64,000 bases of DNA from CAYSRJ01 sp964521865 (lineage in GTDB: Bacteria; Spirochaetota; B62-G9; DRHN01). Below, one piece after another: positions 42,918-50,902 of this stretch. The notes beneath the pieces were generated by a model. It searched no databases. It saw nothing but the letters and a program-made list of their open reading frames with translations, and was not told where the DNA came from. Location: NCBI GenBank assembly GCA_964521865.1, contig CAZFTJ010000004.1, positions 124,001 through 188,000 on the forward strand. Reading direction: 5' to 3'. The position numbers and the translations under genes were made by a program. Numbering within the stretch: the stretch's first letter is position 1; each line of letters opens with the position of its first letter.

Positions 42918-43589
42918 TTGAAAATCGTAATTAACGGAAAAAAGCTGGATGCGGTGACAGACGATACGGTACTCGAGGCGGCTCAAAATCACGGCATCTA
43001 TATTCCGACGCTCTGCCACCACGATGACCTGAAAGACGTCGGTCTCTGCCGTATCTGTATGGTGGAGATAAAGAGACAGCAAACTCTCCAGCCGGCATGT
43101 GTAACGAAGGTTCGAAGCGGCATGGAGATTACGACACAATCACCCAGGGTGCTTCAGGCCAGACGGACGAACCTGAAGCTGCTTCTGGCACATCATGCCG
43201 ACAACTGTCTGGTCTGTGACGCAGCAAATTTATGTGAGCTGAGAAAAGTAGCTGCAGAAACGGGTATTGCAAACAGTTACTTCATAAAGAGCAGGTACGG
43301 CAGAATGATCGATCACTGTCCACCCTATATTCAAAGGGACCTCTCAAAATGTATACTGTGCAGGCGCTGCGTACGTGCATGCGAGGAACTGGTAAACAGA
43401 GCAGGCTGGACGGTTGCTCATAGAGGCCACGAAACGGTTGTCGTCATAAACGACGATGCCGATTTTTCTACCGAGTACTGCAGGGACTGTACCGTGTGCG
43501 CCGATATCTGTCCCCTGGGAGCTCTTATAAACACATCGGTAAAAAGAACGGAAAAACAACCGTGCACGTTTGAAGGAGGAATTCAATGA
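42918..43589 (+). CDS. HoxU/NuoG-N-terminal-like Fe-S subunit of the MetVF-linked diaphorase
   Basis: This is a 223-residue protein with a plant-type [2Fe-2S] domain (CHHDDLKDVGLCRIC and PACVT), an intact His-Cys [4Fe-4S] site HADNCLVCDAANLC, and a 2x[4Fe-4S] domain (CILCRRCVRAC and CRDCTVCADIC). Unlike the locus 1 copy it has the full HoxU-type set of clusters. There is no catalytic domain, so it is an electron wire. The TTG start at 42918 follows AAAGGATGA. The stop overlaps the next start (ATGA). It probably connects the NuoEF-like flavoprotein to MetV/MetF. Confidence 0.86.
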   Translation: MKIVINGKKLDAVTDDTVLEAAQNHGIYIPTLCHHDDLKDVGLCRICMVEIKRQQTLQPACVTKVRSGMEITTQSPRVLQARRTNLKLLLAHHADNCLVCDAANLCELRKVAAETGIANSYFIKSRYGRMIDHCPPYIQRDLSKCILCRRCVRACEELVNRAGWTVAHRGHETVVVINDDADFSTEYCRDCTVCADICPLGALINTSVKRTEKQPCTFEGGIQ

Positions 43590-43993
43590 AAGCGGATATA
43601 CTGTATGATCTCAAAAAATACCGGGCAGAGAAAGGTGCTCTGGAATCCAAAGATTTTCAGGATATAGGGCAGAATCACGGCCGTTCGATTGCAGACATCT
43701 ATTCAGTTGCAACGTTTTATTCGGAGACCTCGCCGAAAAAAAGAGGAAAGTTCAGGATCAACATCTGCAAGAGTATGCCGTGCAGGATGAAAAATCTCAA
43801 TACGGTACTTCAATTGCTCAAAAACGAACTGAATATCGGTCCTGGCGAGGTAACGAAAGACGGGAGGTTTTCCATTCACCTTGTAAACTGCATCGGGGCG
43901 TGTGACAGTTCGCCGTCAATGCTGGTAAATGAAAGACCGTACGGCAATCTGACCACGGAAAGAATAAGGAACATATTGAATGAGCTCACGTAA
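43586..43993 (+). CDS. NuoE-like [2Fe-2S] subunit of the MetVF-linked diaphorase
   Basis: This 135-residue protein has the NuoE thioredoxin-like [2Fe-2S] fold with ligands in ICKSMPC and CIGAC. It is shorter than typical NuoE (~160) because the N-terminal helical part is trimmed. GRSIADIYSVATFYSETS is the usual family segment. It overlaps hoxU-like upstream by four bases and nuoF-like downstream by 14, so these three are made in fixed ratio. It stabilises and wires the FMN subunit. Confidence 0.86.
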   Translation: MKADILYDLKKYRAEKGALESKDFQDIGQNHGRSIADIYSVATFYSETSPKKRGKFRINICKSMPCRMKNLNTVLQLLKNELNIGPGEVTKDGRFSIHLVNCIGACDSSPSMLVNERPYGNLTTERIRNILNELT

Positions 43994-45209
43994 AAAAAAA
44001 TCAGAACGGGAAAATACGATTATCAGCACTTATATTGCAAAGGCGGTTGAAACTACCGGGGACTATGAGAAACTTGGGGGGTTTGATGCACTTGAGAAAG
44101 CGAAAGAAAGCAGGCCCGATGAAATAATTCGGGAAATCAAATATTCAGGGCTTCGCGGAAGGGGTGGCGCCGGCTTTCCCACCGGACTCAAATGGGAGAT
44201 GGCGGCATCGCATACTGAAGCTGCGGAAAAATATATCATCTGCAACGCGGACGAAGGGGAGATCGGTGCATTTAAAGACAGAGTGATCCTGGAAAATTGT
44301 CCCTACCTGTTTCTTGAAGGATTGATCGTTGCAGGGATCGCAACCGGTGCTCACAACGGCTACATATATTTAAGGGACGAGTATTCCTATCTGCAGCATA
44401 CGCTCGAACATGCAATTGATGAAATCGGTAAAGCGCTTAAAAATTTCCACGTGGATTTCTCGATTCATCTGCGCATTGGAGCCGGTGCATACATCTGCGG
44501 TGAAGAGACATCGCTGATAGAATCGCTTGAAGGAAAACGGGGCGAGCCCAGATTAAAGCCGCCCTACCCTCCGGAGCACGGCCTTTTCGGTATGCCGACG
44601 GTCATCAATAATGTCGAAACCATTTCCAATATCCCCTGGATTGTTATAAACGGGGCTGAGGCCTTTTCAAAGATCGGAACCGAATTCAGTACGGGCACAA
44701 AGCTCTTCTCTGTATCCGGGGACGTCAAATACCCGGGCGTGTACGAGCTTGTGATGGGTGAAAAGATCAAAACTCTTGTGAGGGATTGTGCCGGTGCTGA
44801 GAATATTAAGGCAATGCAGGTGGGAGGAGCGTCGGGAAGGATACTCACCGGATCTGATCTTGAAATTCCTCTCTGTTTTGAGGGTGTTCTCGGTTCCGGA
44901 GCTGTGATCGTGTTCGATAATTCGAGGGGTATTGTGGAGGTAATGCGTGAAACGATGGCATTTTTTATGGAGGAATCCTGCGGAAAATGCACCCCGTGTC
45001 GCGAGGGAAATTTCGTCATTCATAAAATACTTGATAGAATGAGCAGTGGAATGGGCAAAAAACGCGATATTCTGATGTTGAATGAAATCGCAGCTTCAAT
45101 GAGGGATACCTCGTTCTGCGGCCTCGGAACCGCTGCAACAACAGGTCTTATGGACGCACTAGAATTATTCAGCGATGAGTTCCAGCAGGCAATCTTACAG
45201 ATGGTATAA
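43980..45209 (+). CDS. NuoF-like NADH/FMN/[4Fe-4S] subunit of the MetVF-linked diaphorase
   Basis: This 409-residue protein corresponds to the NuoF core without the extra N- and C-terminal Fe-S domains of the locus 1 copy. NADH/FMN signatures are GRGGAGFPTG and NADEGEIGAF, and GAYICGEETSLIESLEGK is diagnostic. The N3-type cluster ligands are SCGKCTPCREG plus SFCGLG. It would oxidise NADH (or reduce NAD+) via FMN. Its neighbours hoxU-like, nuoE-like, metV and metF make it part of a candidate NADH-linked methylene-THF reductase. Confidence 0.9.
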   Translation: MSSRKKKSERENTIISTYIAKAVETTGDYEKLGGFDALEKAKESRPDEIIREIKYSGLRGRGGAGFPTGLKWEMAASHTEAAEKYIICNADEGEIGAFKDRVILENCPYLFLEGLIVAGIATGAHNGYIYLRDEYSYLQHTLEHAIDEIGKALKNFHVDFSIHLRIGAGAYICGEETSLIESLEGKRGEPRLKPPYPPEHGLFGMPTVINNVETISNIPWIVINGAEAFSKIGTEFSTGTKLFSVSGDVKYPGVYELVMGEKIKTLVRDCAGAENIKAMQVGGASGRILTGSDLEIPLCFEGVLGSGAVIVFDNSRGIVEVMRETMAFFMEESCGKCTPCREGNFVIHKILDRMSSGMGKKRDILMLNEIAASMRDTSFCGLGTAATTGLMDALELFSDEFQQAILQMV

Positions 45210-45223
45210 ACCGGGGGTCGTGT

Positions 45224-45874
45224 ATGAGAAGTATTACGAAATCAAAAGATTTTGATTCGATACTGGAAAGTCTGAGGAAATTCTCAAAAATCTACATCAT
45301 CGGCTGTGGCACCTGCGCCACAATGTGTAAAACCGGGGGAGTTCCTGAGGTCAAAGAAATGTCCGGCCGTTTGATGAAAAACGAAAAAGAGGTGGTCGGC
45401 TGGACGGTTATCCCGACCGCCTGCGATGTTCTGTCGCATGAGATAATGAGACAGGAACACGAAAAGATCAGTCGTGCGGACGCAATCCTGGAAATGAGCT
45501 GCGGATTCGGGAACCAGCAGATCGCAGACGGTACGATTAAACCTGTTCTTCCGGCCAACGACACCCTGTCCATGAACAGAGAATTGCCCGAGGGAATGTA
45601 CAACTCCGCCTGCCAGCAATGCGGCGAGTGTCTGCTCGGTACGACTGCAAGCATCTGCCCGATGATCGTCTGCCCGAAAACCATGACAAACGGGCCGTGC
45701 GGAGGAACTGACGGCGGGAAGTGTGAAGTCGACAAGAATAAAGACTGCGCCTGGACGCTCATCTACAACAGGCTCAGGGAGCAGGGAAGATTGGATGACA
45801 TGAGAGTATACCAGCCTCCGAAGGACTATCAGAAAGCCCTGAAGCCTCTATTTTTCGCAATTGAAGAGGCATAA
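45224..45874 (+). CDS. metV: MetV, zinc/Fe-S partner of methylene-tetrahydrofolate reductase
   Basis: This 216-residue protein matches the MetV (methylene-THF reductase C-terminal, zinc-binding) family. The N-terminus has CGTCATMCKTGGVPEV. The C-terminal zinc/Fe-S region has CQQCGECLLG, CPMIVCPK and GPCGGTDGGKCEV. MetV accompanies MetF in acetogens and other Wood-Ljungdahl organisms and links MetF to its electron-donor subunits. The gene begins 15 bases after nuoF-like and ends 50 bases before metF. The clusters are complete, so it should be functional. Confidence 0.9.
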   Translation: MRSITKSKDFDSILESLRKFSKIYIIGCGTCATMCKTGGVPEVKEMSGRLMKNEKEVVGWTVIPTACDVLSHEIMRQEHEKISRADAILEMSCGFGNQQIADGTIKPVLPANDTLSMNRELPEGMYNSACQQCGECLLGTTASICPMIVCPKTMTNGPCGGTDGGKCEVDKNKDCAWTLIYNRLREQGRLDDMRVYQPPKDYQKALKPLFFAIEEA

Positions 45875-45923
45875 AAGATCGCATGGATATCAGATTTTTT
45901 TTTGGAAAGGATATTGAGAGTTC

Positions 45924-46820
45924 TTGAGAAATACTTTTAAGGAAAAACTCGAATCGGGACAGTTTGTGGTTACGGCGGAGGTCGGTCCGCCGAAGGGAAT
46001 CGACCTGCAAGAGATGAAGAGCCATATTCAGCTTCTCGTCGACAGGGTCGATGCCCTCAATGTGACGGACAATCAAAGCTCTGTTATGCGATATCCATCG
46101 ATTGGCGGATGTATTGAAATCATGAAAGCCGGCGGCACGCCGATACTGCAGATGACATGCAGGGATAGAAACAGAATGGCGCTTGAATCAGACCTTCTTT
46201 TTGCAGCCGCCTGCGGAATACAGAACGTCCTCGCTCTTACAGGTGATTACATTACCGTGGGCGATCACCCGCAGGCGAAACCGGTATTCGACCTTGATTC
46301 GACCCAGCTCATTGAGGTAATGAATCGCCTTTCTCAGGGAATGGACATAGGCGGCAACAAGCTGAGCGGCGGCCCCGATCGTTTTCCGGTATTTTACCCC
46401 GGAGCGATCGTAACCCCGGAGGCAGATCCGATAGAACCGCAGTTAATCAAGTTTGAAAAAAAGGTAAATGTGGGAGCCAGGTTTTTTCAGACACAGGCAA
46501 TTTATGACCTTGATAAATTTAAGACTTTTGCGAATTATGCAAAAAGATTTGATGTAAAAATCCTTGCCGGTCTTGTACTTCTCACCGGAGCCGGTATGGC
46601 AAGATATATGAATAAAAATGTCCCCGGCATATCCGTACCCCAAAGCCTGATTGACGAATTGAATGAGGCTGAGGAAGGCCTCGAAAAAGGTATTGAGATT
46701 ACTGGAAGAATGATCAGGGAGATCAGGGAACAAAAACTTGCCGACGGTGTCCATATTATGGCGATAGGACTTGAAACGGTCGTGCCGAAGATCCTGTCTG
46801 CTACAGGAATCGAGGTGTAA
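45924..46820 (+). CDS. metF: MetF, 5,10-methylene-tetrahydrofolate reductase
   Basis: This is a 298-residue TIM-barrel flavoprotein. The start VVTAEVGPPKGIDL contains the catalytic Glu, and LALTGDY is the FAD-binding segment. MGARFFQTQ-type VGARFFQTQAIYD is the family signature of folate and flavin contact. It interconverts methylene-THF and methyl-THF. The TTG start at 45924 follows GGAAAGG. Since MetF proteins of this type do not bind NADH on their own, the flanking diaphorase genes probably provide electrons. In this organism it could serve methionine synthesis, the reductive acetyl-CoA route, or both. Confidence 0.92.
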   Translation: MRNTFKEKLESGQFVVTAEVGPPKGIDLQEMKSHIQLLVDRVDALNVTDNQSSVMRYPSIGGCIEIMKAGGTPILQMTCRDRNRMALESDLLFAAACGIQNVLALTGDYITVGDHPQAKPVFDLDSTQLIEVMNRLSQGMDIGGNKLSGGPDRFPVFYPGAIVTPEADPIEPQLIKFEKKVNVGARFFQTQAIYDLDKFKTFANYAKRFDVKILAGLVLLTGAGMARYMNKNVPGISVPQSLIDELNEAEEGLEKGIEITGRMIREIREQKLADGVHIMAIGLETVVPKILSATGIEV

Positions 46821-46907
46821 AACCTCCGCAATGGTACAAATCGGGTACAGCAGATTAAAAGCGCTGTCCTGTTCGGGAACAAACTTATATGCAAAGGGAG
46901 GCTGAAG

Positions 46908-47297
46908 ATGCCGGCACATTCGAAGGTTATGGTTGTTGAGGATGATCTCGATGAAACATTGAACATCTCTCTGATATTGGAAAAGGAAGGGTATACCGTC
47001 ATCCAGGCTGTGAATGGGAAAGAAGCCCGGGAAAAACTAAAGGAGGAAAAACCGGATTTTATTCTCCTCGATGTCATGATGCCGGAAATAGACGGGTTTA
47101 CATTCTGCAGATGGGTAAAATCAAGGGAAAATTTAAAAGATATCCCCGTTGCGTTTTTAACTGCCGTATCCGGGCATATCTCCGATTCGAAGTACCCTCG
47201 ACTGGGAGTTGTGCGCGCCGATGCCGACGAGTATCTTGAAAAACCCGTGAAACCGGAAACCCTGCTCGCAACCGTTGCGCGCCTGACGAAAAAATAG
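46908..47297 (+). CDS. Receiver-only response regulator near metF
   Basis: This 129-residue CheY-like protein has VVEDDLD, phospho-acceptor in ILLDVMMPEIDG, LTAVSG and LEKPVKPETLL. No kinase gene lies next to it, so it is an orphan unless served by the triad 2 kinase 5 kb upstream. GGGAGG precedes the ATG. It ends energy locus 2 and converges on hcyD. Confidence 0.88.
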   Translation: MPAHSKVMVVEDDLDETLNISLILEKEGYTVIQAVNGKEAREKLKEEKPDFILLDVMMPEIDGFTFCRWVKSRENLKDIPVAFLTAVSGHISDSKYPRLGVVRADADEYLEKPVKPETLLATVARLTKK

Positions 47298-47334
47298 GCA
47301 CGTGAGCTTGTCAATCGTACAAGATTCCATGCAC
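47295..47334. repeat. Repeat related to 34391-34438
   Basis: GTGAGCTTGTCAATCGTA then CAAGAT matches the segment at 34398-34421 with three differences in 24 bases. Within it, CTTGT-CAATCGT-ACAAG forms a small stem. It lies between two convergent genes and may contribute to termination. Confidence 0.5.
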
Positions 47335-47350
47335 TATTATGCTGATACGG

Positions 47351-47746
47351 TTATAATAAAATTTTTACGGGAACTTCGGTAACCTGTTTTTTACCGCTTA
47401 CCTTAAAAGCTTTGATGTCACCTGATTTCAACGAGTAAATGATATACAGAATACCGGTATCATACGCAAGTCTTATATCTTCGGCCGACATTTGCGCCGG
47501 TGTGACCGGATGAGTGTGGTAGGCCGCAATCAGCTCAAGTCCCCGGGAATGAGCCTCCTGCATAACTGAAAACTGCTCTTCAGGGGCAAAAGAGTAGTGC
47601 TCCGGACTTTGATCAACGTTTGTCATTGGAAATATGGCTTCGACTTCGTTGTCATTTCCGGCCAGATATCCGCATGCTTCGAGCGGATTCTCCCTGCGGC
47701 CCTGCTCGACAATGCGGTCGATAATCCGTTTGGTAATTCGAATCAT
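47351..47746 (-). CDS. hcyD: HcyD-like JAMM metalloprotease
   Basis: This is a 131-residue JAB/MPN protein. The JAMM zinc motif is complete: Glu22 in NPLEACG and HTHPVTPAQMSAED (HxHPx6SxxD). In Wolinella, HcyD removes the C-terminal alanine of the sulfur carrier HcyS and later releases homocysteine. Here the carrier gene at 50530 indeed ends in Gly-Gly-Gly-Ala. The start overlaps the tusA-like stop by four bases. A different role (Mec+-like release of cysteine) is possible but less consistent with the metY neighbour. Confidence 0.85.
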   Translation of the reverse strand: MIRITKRIIDRIVEQGRRENPLEACGYLAGNDNEVEAIFPMTNVDQSPEHYSFAPEEQFSVMQEAHSRGLELIAAYHTHPVTPAQMSAEDIRLAYDTGILYIIYSLKSGDIKAFKVSGKKQVTEVPVKILL

Positions 47747-47967
47747 TTTTCAATGGTTATTTTGTAAATTTTTTCTGAAATCTTTTTTATCTCGAGAACC
47801 CTGTACCCCTGCTCCGCTGCAGATTTCGGAACATTTTCGAGCGGCTCTCCCTCAGCAAGCAGCACTTCGAGTCTTGCACCTGCATCCATCTTTTCCAGTG
47901 CAAGCTTTGTCTTTACGAAGGTCATGGGACAGTGTTCGTTTGTAATATCCAGTTGTCGGTGTTTCAC
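47743..47967 (-). CDS. TusA/SirA-family sulfur transfer protein
   Basis: This 74-residue protein has the TusA motif LDITNEHCPMTFVKTKLAL with the sulfur-accepting Cys in the CPM turn. I chose a GTG at 47967, where GGGGGTGA lies about 10 bases upstream; the frame is open to a TTG at 48006 inside the preceding gene, which would add 13 poorly conserved residues. It overlaps hcyD by four bases. TusA-like proteins pass persulfide sulfur between partners. Here it could feed the HcyS pathway along with the DsrE-like protein. Confidence 0.8.
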   Translation of the reverse strand: MKHRQLDITNEHCPMTFVKTKLALEKMDAGARLEVLLAEGEPLENVPKSAAEQGYRVLEIKKISEKIYKITIEK

Positions 47968-47968
47968 T

Positions 47969-48439
47969 TTATATAAAAAGGGTTTCACCCCCGCTTGACA
48001 GCTCAAGAAAGGTGGGCACCCCTATAACCTCCTCAACCTCGGGAATAAAATCTTCTTTGGTAATACCAAGAATGTTCATCGACATTTCACATGCGTACAA
48101 TCTAACCTTGAGATCAATTGCGGCTTGAAAAAGCTCTCTGCATGTCGCGACATTCCTCTTTTCCATCAAACGGGTCATCATCTTTGGACTTGCCCCGAGA
48201 AAATTTAGCCTGCTCATCGGTAAATTTTCGAATCCTCCCTGAAGGAAGTTAAAGCTTTTTGCAAGGCTCCCTTTTCCCGTGAAGCCCCTGCCCTTTTTTC
48301 TTTTAATAATATTCAGCCCCCAGAAAGTGAAAAAGAGATTGACCTCATAGTTCACGGCGGCTGCTCCGGTTGCCATTGTAAGGGCTGCAACCGTTTTATC
48401 GAAATCTCCGCTAAAGCAGATAATTGAAAGTTTTTTCAT
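47969..48439 (-). CDS. DsrE-family (DsrE2-like) sulfur relay protein
   Basis: This 156-residue protein is related to the DsrE/F and DsrE2 families. The N-terminus KLSIICFSGDFDKTVAALTMATGAAA and the segment YACEMSMNILGITKEDF, with a conserved Cys, are typical. Another Cys (ATCRELF) precedes it. DsrE2 proteins bind persulfide and work with TusA, whose homologue is the next gene. Fused peroxiredoxin-type annotations are common for this family. The placement in the homocysteine cluster suggests it helps deliver reduced sulfur. GGAGGAAC precedes the ATG. Confidence 0.8.
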   Translation of the reverse strand: MKKLSIICFSGDFDKTVAALTMATGAAAVNYEVNLFFTFWGLNIIKRKKGRGFTGKGSLAKSFNFLQGGFENLPMSRLNFLGASPKMMTRLMEKRNVATCRELFQAAIDLKVRLYACEMSMNILGITKEDFIPEVEEVIGVPTFLELSSGGETLFI

Positions 48440-48465
48440 TTTGTTCCTCCTGCTGTTTTATCGTC

Positions 48466-49275
48466 TTAAACCTCCATATTAATGTCACAAACCGGCTGCT
48501 CGTACTCCCTGAGCTCCGTGATAGTCGGATTCTCACCGCACACCGGGCAGTTCGGATTTTTCTTTATGGTAACCGTAGTGTACTCCATGTTGAGTGCATC
48601 GAATATCAATATTCTGTTCGTTAAAAGCCTTCCTATGCCCAGGATGTAGCGCAGGGCCTCAGCAGCCTGTATTGTGCCGAGCATACCGGTTACTGCACCA
48701 AAAACACCGGCTTCGCTGCAGCTTGGAACTGTGCCTGCCGGAGGAGCCGACTCGAAAACACAGCGATAGCAGGCGCTTTCCGGAATATATGTCATGGTCT
48801 GTCCGTCGAACCTGAGAATTCCGCCCTGAGAGAACGGCTTGTTCATGAATACACATGCATCATTGACAAGAAACTTGGATGGGAAGTTATCCGTTCCTTC
48901 TACAATAAAATCGTAATCCTGAAATACATCAGAAATGTTTTCAGCGGTCAGCCGTTCATTGTAGCACCGTACGTCGACGTCCGGGTTCAGCCGCACCAGC
49001 TTTTCCCGTACGGATTCAACCTTCGGTCTGTCTATATCCGGGGTGAAATGGAGCACCTGCCTCTGCAGATTGCTTATTTCAACCCTATCGCTGTCGATGA
49101 TGCCGAGTGTTCCGACACCGGCTGCAGCCAGATACTGTGCAATCGGACATCCGAGCCCGCCTGCACCGACAACAAGCACCTTCGCATTCAGAAGCTTCTT
49201 TTGTCCGGTTCCCCCCACATCTTTGAGAAGAATATGGCGGCTGTACCGATTAATCTGTTCCTCGGTCAACGTCAT
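48466..49275 (-). CDS. hcyF: HcyF-like E1-type adenylyltransferase (MoeB/ThiF family)
   Basis: This is a 269-residue E1-like enzyme. The ATP-binding motif is VVGAGGLGCPIAQYL, followed by IIDSDRVEISNLQRQVLH and GTDNFPSKFLVND. Zinc-binding CxxC pairs are CYRC and CPVC. MoeB/ThiF/HcyF enzymes adenylate the C-terminal glycine of a ubiquitin-like sulfur carrier so that sulfide can form a thiocarboxylate. The cluster context (carrier, metY, JAMM protease) selects the HcyF assignment. A separate molybdopterin or thiamine role cannot be excluded. Confidence 0.86.
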   Translation of the reverse strand: MTLTEEQINRYSRHILLKDVGGTGQKKLLNAKVLVVGAGGLGCPIAQYLAAAGVGTLGIIDSDRVEISNLQRQVLHFTPDIDRPKVESVREKLVRLNPDVDVRCYNERLTAENISDVFQDYDFIVEGTDNFPSKFLVNDACVFMNKPFSQGGILRFDGQTMTYIPESACYRCVFESAPPAGTVPSCSEAGVFGAVTGMLGTIQAAEALRYILGIGRLLTNRILIFDALNMEYTTVTIKKNPNCPVCGENPTITELREYEQPVCDINMEV

Positions 49276-49277
49276 AA

Positions 49278-50525
49278 TTAAACCTCCTTCAGCGCCTGAT
49301 TAAAATCATCTATAATATCATCGATAGTCTCAATTCCGACCGATACCCGCACCATGTCTTCGCTGACGCCGGCCTGAGCCATTTCTTCATCCGTGCATTC
49401 GTGATAGATGGTTGATGCGGGGTGTATGATCAGGGTTTTTGCGTCGCCGAGATTTGCGAGATTTTTTACAAGCCTCAAATGATCGATCAATCTAAAGCAT
49501 TTCCGCTTCGTTCCCAGTCTGAATGTAAGAAGCGCTCCATATCTGTCATTGAACTGGGAACGGGCTCTATCATGATATGGGCTCGATCCCAGGCCCGGGT
49601 AGTTTACTTTAAAAACCTTTGGGTGCCGGCTTAAAAATGCAGCAAGATTCATAGTATTACTGCAGTGCCTGTCCATTCTTACCGCTAATGTTTCCAGTCC
49701 CAGACACTGCAGATATGCATTGAACGGAGACGGGCAGCTCCCCGTATTCTGGAGTATGTGTCGGCGACACACCGCGAGAAAGGCGAATTCTCCCCCGTAT
49801 TCTCCGAAAAATTCAGAAATGTCGCTATTTTTGCAGATGCTCCAGTCGAAATTGCCGAGGTCTACCATAACACCACCGATGGAGCTCCCGTTCCCCGTAA
49901 TATATTTTGTCGTTGAGTGTACTGTTATGCTTGCACCGGCATCCTTTGCGACAAGCAGATAGGGAGTTGTCAGGGTACTGTCGACAATGAGCGGAATATT
50001 CTCTCCGGTGGCAAACCGTGCGATTTCTCCGATATTCGGTATATCAAGCTTCGGGTTCCCAATCGTCTCCAAAAAAACAAGCTTTGTTTTTTCGGAAATG
50101 GAGGCTTTCAGCTCTTCGAGGTTATCGAGATCGACATAGGTCACCTTTACGCCGTATTTGTGAAAAATTCTTTTAAACAACAGGTACGTCCCTCCGAATA
50201 GGCTGCTGCTTGAAATGATCTCATCATCCCGGCCAGTGAGCGCAAACATAACAGTAGAAATGGCGGCCATACCTGAAGAAGTCGCTATAGCCCCAACGCC
50301 GTTTTCAAGAGCCGTTATTCTCTGTTCAAACGCCGTGATGGTTGGATTTGAAATACGGGAGTAGATGTGCCCGTACTTTTTTCCCTCAAAAACATCTGCA
50401 AGGTCCTGCGCCCGATTATAGGCAAAAGATGAGGTTTCATAAATGGGTATCGATGTCGCGCCTGCATGTTGAGAAGGGTCCAGCCCGCTATGAACAGCTT
50501 TTGTTTCAAATCCCCATTCATTCAT
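49278..50525 (-). CDS. metY: MetY, O-acetylhomoserine sulfhydrylase-type PLP enzyme
   Basis: This is a 415-residue Cys/Met metabolism PLP enzyme. The N-terminus FETKAVHSGLDPSQHAGATSIPIYETSSF is typical of MetY. The PLP lysine is in HSTTKYITGNGSSIGG, and the phosphate/ring-binding parts SSGMAAIS and PLIVDSTL are present. In the HcyS pathway MetY joins the carrier thiocarboxylate to O-acetylhomoserine rather than free sulfide. It starts five bases after hcyS, so the pair is probably one translational unit. Cystathionine gamma-synthase is the alternative but the motifs favour MetY. Confidence 0.9.
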   Translation of the reverse strand: MNEWGFETKAVHSGLDPSQHAGATSIPIYETSSFAYNRAQDLADVFEGKKYGHIYSRISNPTITAFEQRITALENGVGAIATSSGMAAISTVMFALTGRDDEIISSSSLFGGTYLLFKRIFHKYGVKVTYVDLDNLEELKASISEKTKLVFLETIGNPKLDIPNIGEIARFATGENIPLIVDSTLTTPYLLVAKDAGASITVHSTTKYITGNGSSIGGVMVDLGNFDWSICKNSDISEFFGEYGGEFAFLAVCRRHILQNTGSCPSPFNAYLQCLGLETLAVRMDRHCSNTMNLAAFLSRHPKVFKVNYPGLGSSPYHDRARSQFNDRYGALLTFRLGTKRKCFRLIDHLRLVKNLANLGDAKTLIIHPASTIYHECTDEEMAQAGVSEDMVRVSVGIETIDDIIDDFNQALKEV

Positions 50526-50529
50526 TGTT

Positions 50530-50745
50530 TTATGCGCCCCCTCCCATAAAATAGAGAAAGTTTACCTCATCGTTTTCATGAACATAGGTAGAATCAAAGG
50601 CCTTTCGGAGCAGTATATCCCCGTTCAGCTGAACGGATACCATTTCAGGCATCTTGACCTCTTTCAGTTTCAATAGTTCGATAACAGATACCTCCTGCTT
50701 ATTTGTATCAAGCTTTTCGTATTTCCCATTGATGACAAGTTGCAT
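50530..50745 (-). CDS. hcyS: HcyS-like ubiquitin-fold sulfur carrier ending in Gly-Gly-Gly-Ala
   Basis: This 71-residue MoaD/ThiS-type protein starts MQLVINGKYEKL and ends VNFLYFMGGGA. Carriers normally end in a bare Gly-Gly; the extra C-terminal alanine is the hallmark of HcyS-Ala, which a JAMM protease (HcyD, 47351) trims before adenylation. The ATG at 50745 has GGAG eight bases upstream; an ATG four codons earlier is possible. It lies before metY, hcyF, the sulfur relay genes and hcyD. The pathway is described in Wolinella succinogenes; the assignment here rests on context and the terminal residues. Confidence 0.85.
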   Translation of the reverse strand: MQLVINGKYEKLDTNKQEVSVIELLKLKEVKMPEMVSVQLNGDILLRKAFDSTYVHENDEVNFLYFMGGGA

Positions 50746-50767
50746 GTGTATCTCCATATTCTCAATT

Positions 50768-50790
50768 ATGTTGATTTATTTAGTCAACAT
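50768..50790. promoter_or_regulatory. Inverted repeat upstream of hcyS
   Basis: ATGTTGA and TCAACAT are perfect 7-bp arms separated by nine A/T-rich bases. It lies 22 bases before the hcyS ATG and may be an operator for the Rrf2-family regulator encoded just upstream (50903). Confidence 0.45.
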
Positions 50791-50902
50791 TTAAATATTA
50801 AATTTTACTCCCGCCACACGGGTTGTAATCCGCCAACCGAATTCAGACGACCGCGGGCCGGATGAATCGACTCAGACGAACACAAGTCGGATGAGCAACC
50901 GG

